DNA of 6,191 nucleotides from contig CAJOQA010000064.1 of NCBI GenBank assembly GCA_905236465.1, positions 1 through 6,191 of the forward strand. The letters are read 5' to 3'. The notes beneath the pieces were generated by a model. That model was not told where the DNA came from. It did not search any database and saw nothing but the letters and a program-made list of their open reading frames with translations. The position numbers were made by a program, and so were the translations under genes. Numbering within the stretch: position 1 is the stretch's first letter; the number at the start of each line of letters is the position of its first letter. Below are positions 1 to 5,776 of the stretch, piece by piece. Origin of the DNA: an uncultured Treponema sp. GTDB taxonomy: Bacteria; Spirochaetota; Spirochaetia; Treponematales; Treponemataceae.

Positions 1-2022
1 CGCCCCTCATATGTTCTTGGCGGACAAAACATGATTATTGCCTTTAACGAGGCTGATGTAAAAGAATACATGAAAATCATTTTGGCACAAGAAATAGAGA
101 ACCCTGTGCTTATAGACAAGTACATGATGGGAACGGAGCTTGAGGTTGACGCAATCTGTGACGGTGAGGATATCCTTATCCCCGGAATCATGGAGCACAT
201 TGAGCGGACGGGAATCCATTCAGGAGATTCAATAGCCGTTTACCCCAGCTGGAACCTGAATGATATTATGAGAGAAAAAATCATAAATCAGTCTAGGGAA
301 TTGGCCCTTGCATTGGGAACTAGGGGCTTAGTAAATATTCAGTACCTCATCTACAACAATGATTTGTACATTATAGAAGTAAACCCCCGCTCAAGCCGCA
401 CTGTTCCTTATATTAGTAAAGTAACAGGTGTTCCTATGGTTGAACTTGCAACTAGGGCGATGCTTGGCGAACACGTTAGAGACTTTGGTTTTGGTACAGG
501 CCTTTACCGTAACCCTCCTTACTTTGCGGTTAAGGTTCCAGTCTTCAGTTTTGAAAAACTCATGGATGTAGATACCCACTTAGGCCCTGAGATGAAATCT
601 ACAGGTGAAGTTTTAGGTTTGGCTTCTACCCGTGAAGAGGCAATCTTTAAGGGACTTATTGCTGCTGGCTATTCGATGAAAAGAAATGGCGGTGTTTTGT
701 TTAGTGTTCGCAAAACTGACCGCTATGAGCTACCGGACCTTGCCCGTAAGTTCTACGATATGGGATTTAAGCTTTATGCTACAGAAGGAAACGCTGCTAC
801 CCTAAAAGACTTTGGCATGGAAGTTACCCTGGTAAATAAGATTCACGAAAATCCAGATGACAATTTGCTAACCCTTCTTGATTCTGGTAAGATTGACTAT
901 GTTATTTCAACTTCCGCTAAGGGGCGGGACCCGCACGCTGACTCTGTTCGCATGAGGCGGCACGCTGTTGAGCGAGACATCCCCTGTCTTACCGCCCTTG
1001 ATACTGCTAATGCAATTGCTGACTGCTTAAAGTCCAAGTACTCCGCTGAAAATGTTGAGCTTGTGGATATAAATCAGCTTCGTGATACAAAGCAGAAAAT
1101 CAAGTTTTCTAAGATGGATTCTACAGGTAATGACTTTATTGTTATTAACGCAATGGAACAGAAAATCGGAAATCCTGCAGGCCTTGCTGTCCGCTTGTGC
1201 GATCGCCGTATGGGTGGAATTGGAGCTGATTCCCTTGTCCTTATTGAAGAAAGCCGACTTGCTGATGCTAAGATGCGCTTTTTCAATCTGGATGGATCTG
1301 AAGGTAAAATGGCAGGAAATGCAATCCGCTGCGTAGGAAAATTCCTTTATGACAACAACATTCGTGGCATTCAGGAAAAGCACGGAAGGCGTACGGATAA
1401 TACAGAGAATATCACAATAGAAACTGAGGCAGGTGTAAAGAAACTTGTCCTTTACAAGCAGAATGGTAAAGTAACGTCTGTTACAGTTGATATGGGGGCC
1501 CCTTCATTTGTACCTGAGGAGCTGCCCACTAAGCTTAAGGTGTCTCCTGTTTTGCCAAGCGAAATTAATAAGGGAAAAGAAAATAAGTTGCCGACTGAAG
1601 CGGTAATAAATGCTCCTCTTGTTGTTTCTGGAACAGAATATAAGGTTACTTGTCTTGGTGTTGGAAACCCCCACTGTGTTGTATTTAGCAAATTTGTGGA
1701 TAAGGAGCCTATTTCAAAAATTGGTCCTAAGTTTGAATGTAACAAGGTGTTCCCGCAAAAAACAAATACAGAATTTGTTCGTGTTGCAGGTCCAAATGAA
1801 CTTAAAATGCGCACTTGGGAACGCGGTAACGGTGAAACTTTAGCTTGTGGAACTGGTGCTTGTGCTGCTGTTGTTGCTGCGGTTTTAAATGGGTTCTCTC
1901 CGCTTGATACTGATATTACAGTAAAGGTTAGGGGAGGAAACTTGACAGTTCGATATACAGGAGATACAGTTTTACTTACAGGTGGAACAAATCTTTGCTT
2001 TGAGGGTGAGGTAGAGATTTAG
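1..2022 (+). CDS. carB: CarB (C-terminal half) fused to DapF-like domain, 5' partial
   Basis: The frame is open from the first base, so the gene begins upstream; the ATG at 31 is internal. Residues are counted from base 1. Residues 1-230 match the second ATP-grasp half of carbamoyl-phosphate synthase large subunit, which phosphorylates carbamate to carbamoyl phosphate for arginine and pyrimidine synthesis. It opens at RPSYVLGG (the E. coli Arg715 region) and carries IMEHIERTGIHSGDS and the metal-ligand motif EVNPR (Glu126, Asn128). Residues 235-344 are the MGS-like allosteric domain (ATEGNAATL, STSAKGRD). Positions corresponding to the E. coli ornithine site are kept: Glu68, Asp76, Glu203, Thr331. 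After a linker of about 20 residues the chain continues without a stop into a full DapF domain (367-673), described separately. CarB normally ends where the linker begins. The CarB call is certain; whether both parts work in one chain is inferred. Confidence 0.93.
   Translation, partial: RPSYVLGGQNMIIAFNEADVKEYMKIILAQEIENPVLIDKYMMGTELEVDAICDGEDILIPGIMEHIERTGIHSGDSIAVYPSWNLNDIMREKIINQSRELALALGTRGLVNIQYLIYNNDLYIIEVNPRSSRTVPYISKVTGVPMVELATRAMLGEHVRDFGFGTGLYRNPPYFAVKVPVFSFEKLMDVDTHLGPEMKSTGEVLGLASTREEAIFKGLIAAGYSMKRNGGVLFSVRKTDRYELPDLARKFYDMGFKLYATEGNAATLKDFGMEVTLVNKIHENPDDNLLTLLDSGKIDYVISTSAKGRDPHADSVRMRRHAVERDIPCLTALDTANAIADCLKSKYSAENVELVDINQLRDTKQKIKFSKMDSTGNDFIVINAMEQKIGNPAGLAVRLCDRRMGGIGADSLVLIEESRLADAKMRFFNLDGSEGKMAGNAIRCVGKFLYDNNIRGIQEKHGRRTDNTENITIETEAGVKKLVLYKQNGKVTSVTVDMGAPSFVPEELPTKLKVSPVLPSEINKGKENKLPTEAVINAPLVVSGTEYKVTCLGVGNPHCVVFSKFVDKEPISKIGPKFECNKVFPQKTNTEFVRVAGPNELKMRTWERGNGETLACGTGACAAVVAAVLNGFSPLDTDITVKVRGGNLTVRYTGDTVLLTGGTNLCFEGEVEI
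1099..2022 (+). other. dapF: Diaminopimelate epimerase (DapF) domain of the fusion, first catalytic Cys replaced by Ala
   Basis: This is the C-terminal domain of the CarB fusion, about 307 residues against roughly 275 for stand-alone DapF. DapF interconverts LL- and meso-diaminopimelate for lysine and peptidoglycan, using two cysteines on opposite faces of the substrate. Visible motifs in order are KMDSTGNDF, GGIGADSLVLI, FNLDGSEGKMAGNAIRC, GVGNPHCVVF, NTEF, ERGNGETLACGTGACAAV. The second cysteine (Cys616, codon 1846-1848) with its GTG anion-binding loop, and the Glu-Arg pair before it, are intact. The first cysteine, normally in the MCGN motif (Cys73 in H. influenzae), is Ala438 (codon gca at 1312-1314). 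A lysine/proline-rich insertion at about residues 509-535 accounts for the extra length. No convincing ribosome binding site precedes the Met codon at 1114, so separate translation is unlikely. Family assignment is firm; epimerase activity is doubtful. Confidence 0.88.
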
Positions 2023-2030
2023 AGTGTGTG

Positions 2031-2061
2031 GCAGAATGAAGAGAGGGGTTTTTCATTCTGC
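2031..2061 (+). terminator. Hairpin just after the carB-dapF stop, possible terminator
   Basis: GCAGAATGAA (2031-2040) pairs perfectly with TTCATTCTGC (2052-2061) around an 11-base loop that starts eight bases after the stop codon. No run of T follows (the next bases are TATATATAG), so it is not a textbook intrinsic terminator. Its arms share the CAGAATG/CATTCTG core with the larger repeat downstream, so it may belong to the same repeat family instead. Confidence 0.45.
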
Positions 2062-2080
2062 TATATATAGTCAATTAACT

Positions 2081-2201
2081 TCAGAATGTCATTCTGAACA
2101 CCAGTTGTTGAGCGAAGTCGAAACAAGCGAAGTCGAAACAAGCGAAGAATCTGCACTTCTAACTTTTATAGATTCTTCGGAACTTTGTTCTTCAGAATGA
2201 C
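2081..2201. repeat. Nested intergenic inverted repeat with CATTCTGA/TCAGAATG ends
   Basis: The element occupies most of the spacer between carB-dapF and the cyclase. Outer arms GTCATTCTGAA (2088-2098) and TTCAGAATGAC (2191-2201) are a perfect 11-base inverted repeat. Inner arms CGAAGAATCT (2143-2152) and AGATTCTTCG (2170-2179) are a perfect 10-base inverted repeat with a 17-base loop. The left end is itself a short palindrome, TCAGAATG-T-CATTCTGA (2081-2097). The stretch between the left arms is expanded by a 15-base tandem repeat. The design resembles dispersed intergenic repeats with CATTCTGA and CGAAGAATCT blocks seen in several bacterial phyla. It encodes no protein that I can recognise, and the rest of the spacer shows no gene. 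Confidence 0.75.
2111..2152. repeat. 15-base tandem repeat, two full copies and a partial third
   Basis: AGCGAAGTCGAAACA occurs at 2111-2125 and again without change at 2126-2140. A third copy begins at 2141 (AGCGAAG) and then diverges into AATCT, which is the inner arm of the surrounding inverted repeat. Identical copies suggest a recent duplication, probably by replication slippage. Confidence 0.9.
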
Positions 2202-2279
2202 GACTACAATTTTTTTAATTTTACTTGTGTCTTTTGTGGTTGGCTGGAACCTTTATTTATGGCACGGTAATTTTATTTT

Positions 2280-2288
2280 AGAGGGGGA
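2280..2288 (+). promoter_or_regulatory. Ribosome binding site that sets the cyclase start at 2296
   Basis: AGAGGGGGA lies seven bases before the ATG at 2296, a strong Shine-Dalgarno match at normal spacing. The frame is also open upstream, with TTG at 2185 and ATG at 2197, but neither has a comparable site and both fall in or at the end of the intergenic repeat, so 2296 is preferred. Confidence 0.7.
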
Positions 2289-2295
2289 TTTTTTT

Positions 2296-4620
2296 ATGGA
2301 TGAAAAAAAATCTAAAATTAAGGAAATTTTATCTTCTATTAAAAAGATAAAATTTCCTAGTAAGATAAAGATTAGCACAAAGATAATCTTTTTCTTTTTA
2401 AACCGCATTATTCCCATTGCTGCTGTTATGACACTTTTCCTTATGCCGATGGGAATGAGGAGCATAAATCTTGGGGATTCTACCAGTACCGCGCAGCTGA
2501 TTTACCCCTACCTTCTGCCCTTTACGGATGCCCCTGTAATAAGCGGGACAATGTTGTTTTTTGTTTACTTCTTAATTTATTTTCTTCCGTTTACGGCTCT
2601 TTTTGTTTTAATTTCTTTCTTTATTCGCGGAAAAGTTGCAACTGTTTTGTATGTTATAACTTACATAAGCCTTTCAGTTTACCTTTTCTGTTCAATAACT
2701 TGTATTATAATTTTTGCAAACTGCCCAAGATGGTTTTCTCAGCTTCCTTACACTGTTTATGTTACAATGAGCTTAACTCTTATTTGTCATGCTCTTATGT
2801 CAATTTTTGGAATGAGATTCCTCAAGGAAATGAATCCAGAATATGCAGAGTACAAGAAGATAAAATCTGAGTCAAAGCAGGGAATGAGAATTTCTATAAA
2901 GACTAAACTTACAGTTATTATAATTGGAGCAATAGCTGTAATTATGGTGATTTTTATTGTTCTTGTCCTGAACAATTACAAGGTTATGTTTACCGAAGCT
3001 GTAAGTGATGTAGGCCGGTCCCAGGCTGAGCAGACTGCTACTGTCTACGATTCTGCTGACGGAAAGAATGAGAAAATCTCCTTGTACTTTACACAGCAGA
3101 AAGAATCCAATAGTTATGCAGAAAGCCCCTTTGAGCGCATAGACATAATTACGGCAAGCGCCCCAGGAAATATCTTTTACCAAAAGAACGGAGACCAGAT
3201 TACTTTTGGAACTAGGGAAGATGGAAGTGAGATAAAAATTGATGATGTTCCCTGGCCGGAGTACGATGTATTTTCTTACACTACTGCAATTGGCCATGTA
3301 AAAGATATTCCTGAAAAAGAAAAACGGATTTCACCTGTACAGGCACGTGAATATTTTGCAAACTTCCAAAACGGTACTTATAAAAAGCAGCCTTTGATAG
3401 ATGGGGAGTATTGCCGCTACATCTATCCTGTGTCCTTTACGAGAAAGGCTGGCTTTAAGATTGTAGGTTTTTCTATCGTAACCTATAAAACTGAAATCCT
3501 CATGCGCTCTTATTTCCATGTGCAGGTCTTCGTGTACACAATGGGTGTAATGTTCTTTTACATAGCAATAATACTTTCCCTGTTGATTTCAGATTTCATC
3601 ATAACACCCTTGCTCTTCTTAAAGACAAATGTCAGAAAGACAAGCAATATTTTGGAAGAAATACTTGGTGGAAATGCAAGGATTACAACAGACCAGCTGA
3701 CCTTTACCGATTCCATACGGACCCACGATGAAACAAAAGATTTGTCTTTGGAAATAAAGGATATGGTGGGAATAATAAGAGGAATTATCCCCTATATTTC
3801 CTTTTCTACCCTGCAGGCTGCGGACAAGGAATCCAAGAAGCCTTCTACCTCCAAGGAATTATGTTTCCTGTTTACGGATATAAGGGGCTTTACAACCTTG
3901 TGTGAAGGTAAGCAGCCCCGCGAAGTTGTTGAGATTTTGAACCACTATTTGGATATTGAAACTGAAATAATTCTAAACAACAATGGTGATGTAGATAAGT
4001 TTGTAGGTGATGAGATGATGGCATTCTTCTCTGGACCTAAAAAGGAATACAATGCATGTAAGGCTGCAATGGAGATAAGGGCTGCAATGAGGGCCCAACA
4101 GCAACAGGCCCTTTCTGAAGGCTCTGATGTTATTTCTATTGGAATTGGTATTAATACCGGCCGTGTTGTTTTTGGTTCTGTAGGCGCAAGACGAAGGATG
4201 GACTTTACATCTATTGGTGATACAGTAAACCTGGCCGCAAGGCTTGAGGGTGCAAACAAGGCCTATGGTTCTAAGACCATTATAACAGAAGCAGTTTATG
4301 AAAAGCTGAAAGATACTTTTGTTTGCCGTGAATTGGATTTTATTACCGTAAAGGGTAAGACTGAGCCTGTACGTATTTACGAGATCCTGCAGACAAAGGC
4401 TGCCGCAGTAGAAAAGCTTTACGAAATAAAAGAACTGTTTGAAAAGGGCCTAGTTGCATATAGAAAGCAGGACTGGGATAAGGCTGAGGAAATGTTTAAC
4501 TCTTGTAATGAAAAGTACAAGGATGCTCCTTCTGTTGTCTTTATGGATCGCGTAAAGCACTTTAGAAAAGACCCGCCACCAAAGAAGTGGGACGGTGTTT
4601 TTGTAATGAAAGTAAAGTAA
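2296..4620 (+). CDS. Membrane-bound class III adenylate cyclase with extracytoplasmic sensor region
   Basis: A protein of 774 residues predicted to make cAMP from ATP at the inner face of the membrane. A lysine-rich start is followed by four hydrophobic segments (about 37-53, 85-110, 114-140, 148-176), a fifth at 205-225, a probably extracytoplasmic region of about 185 residues, a sixth helix near 411-433, and a HAMP-like linker. The cyclase domain (about 520-690) has every expected catalytic residue: metal ligands Asp528 (FTDIRGFT) and Asp572 (KFVGDE), adenine-selecting Lys568 and Asp636 (MDFTSIGD), and transition-state Asn645 and Arg649 (VNLAAR). The Lys/Asp pair argues for ATP, not GTP. 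A short TPR-like helical tail (KGLVAYRKQDWDKAEEMF) ends in PPPKKWDGVFVM, seen in related bacterial cyclases. The sensor region matches no domain I can name, so the signal is unknown. It appears to be a single transcription unit, with a repeat before it and a terminator after it. No convincing promoter was found. Confidence 0.93.
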   Translation: MDEKKSKIKEILSSIKKIKFPSKIKISTKIIFFFLNRIIPIAAVMTLFLMPMGMRSINLGDSTSTAQLIYPYLLPFTDAPVISGTMLFFVYFLIYFLPFTALFVLISFFIRGKVATVLYVITYISLSVYLFCSITCIIIFANCPRWFSQLPYTVYVTMSLTLICHALMSIFGMRFLKEMNPEYAEYKKIKSESKQGMRISIKTKLTVIIIGAIAVIMVIFIVLVLNNYKVMFTEAVSDVGRSQAEQTATVYDSADGKNEKISLYFTQQKESNSYAESPFERIDIITASAPGNIFYQKNGDQITFGTREDGSEIKIDDVPWPEYDVFSYTTAIGHVKDIPEKEKRISPVQAREYFANFQNGTYKKQPLIDGEYCRYIYPVSFTRKAGFKIVGFSIVTYKTEILMRSYFHVQVFVYTMGVMFFYIAIILSLLISDFIITPLLFLKTNVRKTSNILEEILGGNARITTDQLTFTDSIRTHDETKDLSLEIKDMVGIIRGIIPYISFSTLQAADKESKKPSTSKELCFLFTDIRGFTTLCEGKQPREVVEILNHYLDIETEIILNNNGDVDKFVGDEMMAFFSGPKKEYNACKAAMEIRAAMRAQQQQALSEGSDVISIGIGINTGRVVFGSVGARRRMDFTSIGDTVNLAARLEGANKAYGSKTIITEAVYEKLKDTFVCRELDFITVKGKTEPVRIYEILQTKAAAVEKLYEIKELFEKGLVAYRKQDWDKAEEMFNSCNEKYKDAPSVVFMDRVKHFRKDPPPKKWDGVFVMKVK

Positions 4621-4652
4621 ACCAAAAAATCCCTCCTGGATTTTTTGGTTTA
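4618..4652 (+). terminator. Terminator hairpin overlapping the cyclase stop codon
   Basis: AACCAAAAAATCC (4620-4632) and GGATTTTTTGGTT (4638-4650) form a perfect 13-base stem with a five-base loop; two more pairs extend it into the TAA stop codon. The T-run sits within the right arm. The structure is symmetric enough to act in both directions, and it separates the cyclase from the regulator downstream. Confidence 0.8.
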
Positions 4653-4654
4653 TT

Positions 4655-4681
4655 GCAGAATTTTCCTTCAGAAAATTCTGC
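4655..4681. repeat. Second perfect hairpin between cyclase and regulator
   Basis: GCAGAATTTTC (4655-4665) and GAAAATTCTGC (4671-4681) make a perfect 11-base stem with loop CTTCA, two bases after the terminator. No T-run follows. It starts with GCAGAAT, like the hairpin at 2031, and lies where a start codon and ribosome binding site for the regulator would be expected. Confidence 0.65.
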
Positions 4682-4688
4682 AGGCGCT

Positions 4689-4742
4689 AATGCGCGCATC
4701 CATGCGCTTGATATATTTTGCAAGGAAGCGCTGTACCCTTTC
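4689..4742 (+). other. Out-of-frame remnant of the regulator's first HTH helix, ending at a CCCTTTC shift site
   Basis: In the frame one base ahead of the annotated regulator, this stretch reads NARIHALDIFCKEALYPF, which looks like the first helix of a winged-HTH N-terminus. Going back one base within CCCTTTC (4736-4742) continues it as FQKILETLREKL in the regulator frame, giving a normal helix 1, helix 2 and recognition helix order. Restoring one T or C to the run would do the same. No ATG or GTG opens this frame nearby; the only candidate is a TTG at 4653 without a ribosome binding site. The resemblance is my reading, not an alignment. Confidence 0.55.
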
Positions 4743-5671
4743 AGAAAATTCTTGAAACTCTTAGGGAAAAGCTAAGGGACTTTAACCTGTCTGAAAGTTC
4801 TGTTCGCCGAGATTTGCGCTATATGCGGGATAAACTAGGGTGCCCTATTGTATACGATAAAAAAGAATGTGGTTGGAAATATACAAGTCCTTTTAAATTT
4901 CCTTCAAAATCATTTAGCCAAGACGAAATTCTTTTTCTTCATCTATTAAAAAGGGTTATAGCCCAACATTCATCACAAGATGTTTTTTACAAATCATTTT
5001 TATCAATTTTGGAGAACATAATTCCAAATCAGAAACGTGATGAAAACGAAACTTCAAAAATTTACGACCGTTTTTTTATTCCTGCACGTGCTAAACCCTT
5101 AATAGACAAAGATGTTTCCGAAAAGATTTTGTATGCTATCAAGAATAATTTTATAGTGGATTTCTATTACAATAGCAAATGGGAACCAAATGAACACCAT
5201 CGCAAGATTCTTCCGTACCAGCTGGTACTTGATGAAGGAAGTCTTTATCTTTATGGGGCAAGCTGGAATGATAAAGAAAATCCAAGGCTGTTTAACCTTT
5301 CAAAAATACACAATATACAGGTGATCTCTAAAAGCACTTTTAAACTTCCCTCCAATTTTAGATTTCATGAAGATTCTGAGCAGGGAAGATTTTGTGCATT
5401 TCAATACGATGATTATTTTGATTTTAAGATAGAATTTTATGGGGATGCAAGAAAATCCTGTCACGAATATGTTTGGTCAGATAATCAGGTTTTAAAAGAA
5501 AATCAGAAGGAAAACAAAACGATATTGACTTTTACAACTTCCCAATGGATTCCTGTAAAAAAATGGTTGCTCTCTTTTGGTTGTGATGTAAAACCCCTTG
5601 AACCTGATTGGTTTGTTGAAGATTGGAAGAAAACACTTTTAGAAATGATAAAAATCGTTCGATCATCCTAA
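4718..5671 (+). CDS. WYL-domain transcriptional regulator, N-terminus doubtful or frameshifted
   Basis: The frame encodes up to 317 residues. Residues 8-56 form most of a DeoR/YafY-like winged HTH: a helix FQKILETLREKL, the recognition helix LSESSVRRDLRYMRDKLG, and a wing PIVYDKKECGWKYT. Residues about 135-205 are the WYL domain, a ligand-sensing fold, with VDFYYN, a LYLYG segment (176-180) where WYL would be expected, and PRLFNLSKI (189-197). The remainder resembles the C-terminal WCX extension. Such proteins are cytoplasmic DNA-binding regulators, some responding to nucleic acids or nucleotides; the ligand here is unknown. The start is weak: TTG at 4718 has no ribosome binding site, a stop (4709-4711) closes the frame just before it, and the first HTH helix is missing. 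The gene may be intact with an error in the sequence, decaying, or frameshift-expressed. The downstream membrane gene is a candidate target by position only. Confidence 0.82.
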   Translation: MQGSAVPFQKILETLREKLRDFNLSESSVRRDLRYMRDKLGCPIVYDKKECGWKYTSPFKFPSKSFSQDEILFLHLLKRVIAQHSSQDVFYKSFLSILENIIPNQKRDENETSKIYDRFFIPARAKPLIDKDVSEKILYAIKNNFIVDFYYNSKWEPNEHHRKILPYQLVLDEGSLYLYGASWNDKENPRLFNLSKIHNIQVISKSTFKLPSNFRFHEDSEQGRFCAFQYDDYFDFKIEFYGDARKSCHEYVWSDNQVLKENQKENKTILTFTTSQWIPVKKWLLSFGCDVKPLEPDWFVEDWKKTLLEMIKIVRSS

Positions 5672-5725
5672 GATACTAAAATCCTGCGGAATAAGTAAAA
5701 AGTCTAAAAATCAATTTTTTTTCAC

Positions 5726-5756
5726 TTGGTCATTAGATGACTCTCCCCCTTATACT
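5726..5756 (+). promoter_or_regulatory. Possible sigma-70 promoter for the membrane-protein gene
   Basis: TATACT (5751-5756) is a good -10 match. TTGGTC (5726-5731) could be a -35 element with a long 19-base spacer. It lies about 20 bases before a strong ribosome binding site in the spacer after the regulator. The -10 is more convincing than the -35. The preceding part of the spacer (5672-5720) is AT-rich, with a T8 run, and shows no clear terminator. Confidence 0.45.
5729..5741. promoter_or_regulatory. Small inverted repeat inside the promoter, candidate operator
   Basis: GTCAT-TAG-ATGAC is a perfect inverted repeat with five-base arms, lying between the candidate -35 and -10 elements. A regulator bound here would block RNA polymerase. 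The WYL regulator immediately upstream is the obvious candidate, but the arms are short and could occur by chance. Confidence 0.35.
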
Positions 5757-5763
5757 ATTATTT

Positions 5764-5770
5764 GGAGGAG
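5764..5770 (+). promoter_or_regulatory. Strong ribosome binding site GGAGGAG before ATG 5777
   Basis: GGAGGAG sits six bases before ATG at 5777, the best Shine-Dalgarno match in the window. That ATG opens only nine codons, so the strong signal shows either that the following gene is frame-disrupted or that a leader peptide is made. Confidence 0.75.
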
Positions 5771-5776
5771 TTTATT

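Noticed and set aside
1027..1383. Open frames on the reverse strand inside carB-dapF, such as 1027-1383 and 1452-1814
   Set aside because: They lie opposite a well-supported coding frame, have no recognisable domain and no ribosome binding site that I could see; they are shadows of the codon bias of the real gene.
1490..1503. GGGGCCCC palindrome in the DapF domain
   Set aside because: It falls within the conserved coding stretch DMGAPSF and needs no separate explanation.
2185..2210. TTGTTC and TACAAT as -35 and -10 elements for the cyclase
   Set aside because: The spacer would be only 14 bases and both elements fall in or at the edge of the intergenic repeat.
2260..2276. TGGCACGGTAATTTTAT resembling a sigma-54 -24/-12 promoter before the cyclase
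   Set aside because: The -24 half (TGGCACG) is good but the -12 half lacks the required GC (TTTT in place of TTGC), so it is probably chance.
4690..4717. ATGCGCGCAT palindrome with GCGCAT-CC-ATGCGC, and TATATT at 4712-4717, as a regulatory site and promoter for the regulator
   Set aside because: No -35 element lies at proper spacing and the bases appear to be coding in the HTH-helix frame, so the palindrome may simply reflect codons.
4690..4755. Small ORF from ATG 4690 (21 codons) as the start of the regulator
   Set aside because: It is in a third frame, has no resemblance to an HTH, ends at 4755 and has no ribosome binding site.
4587..4775. Separate 62-codon forward ORF overlapping the cyclase end and the regulator start
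   Set aside because: Its first part is the cyclase 3' end and terminator read out of frame; only its last third looks coding, and that is the displaced HTH helix of the WYL regulator.
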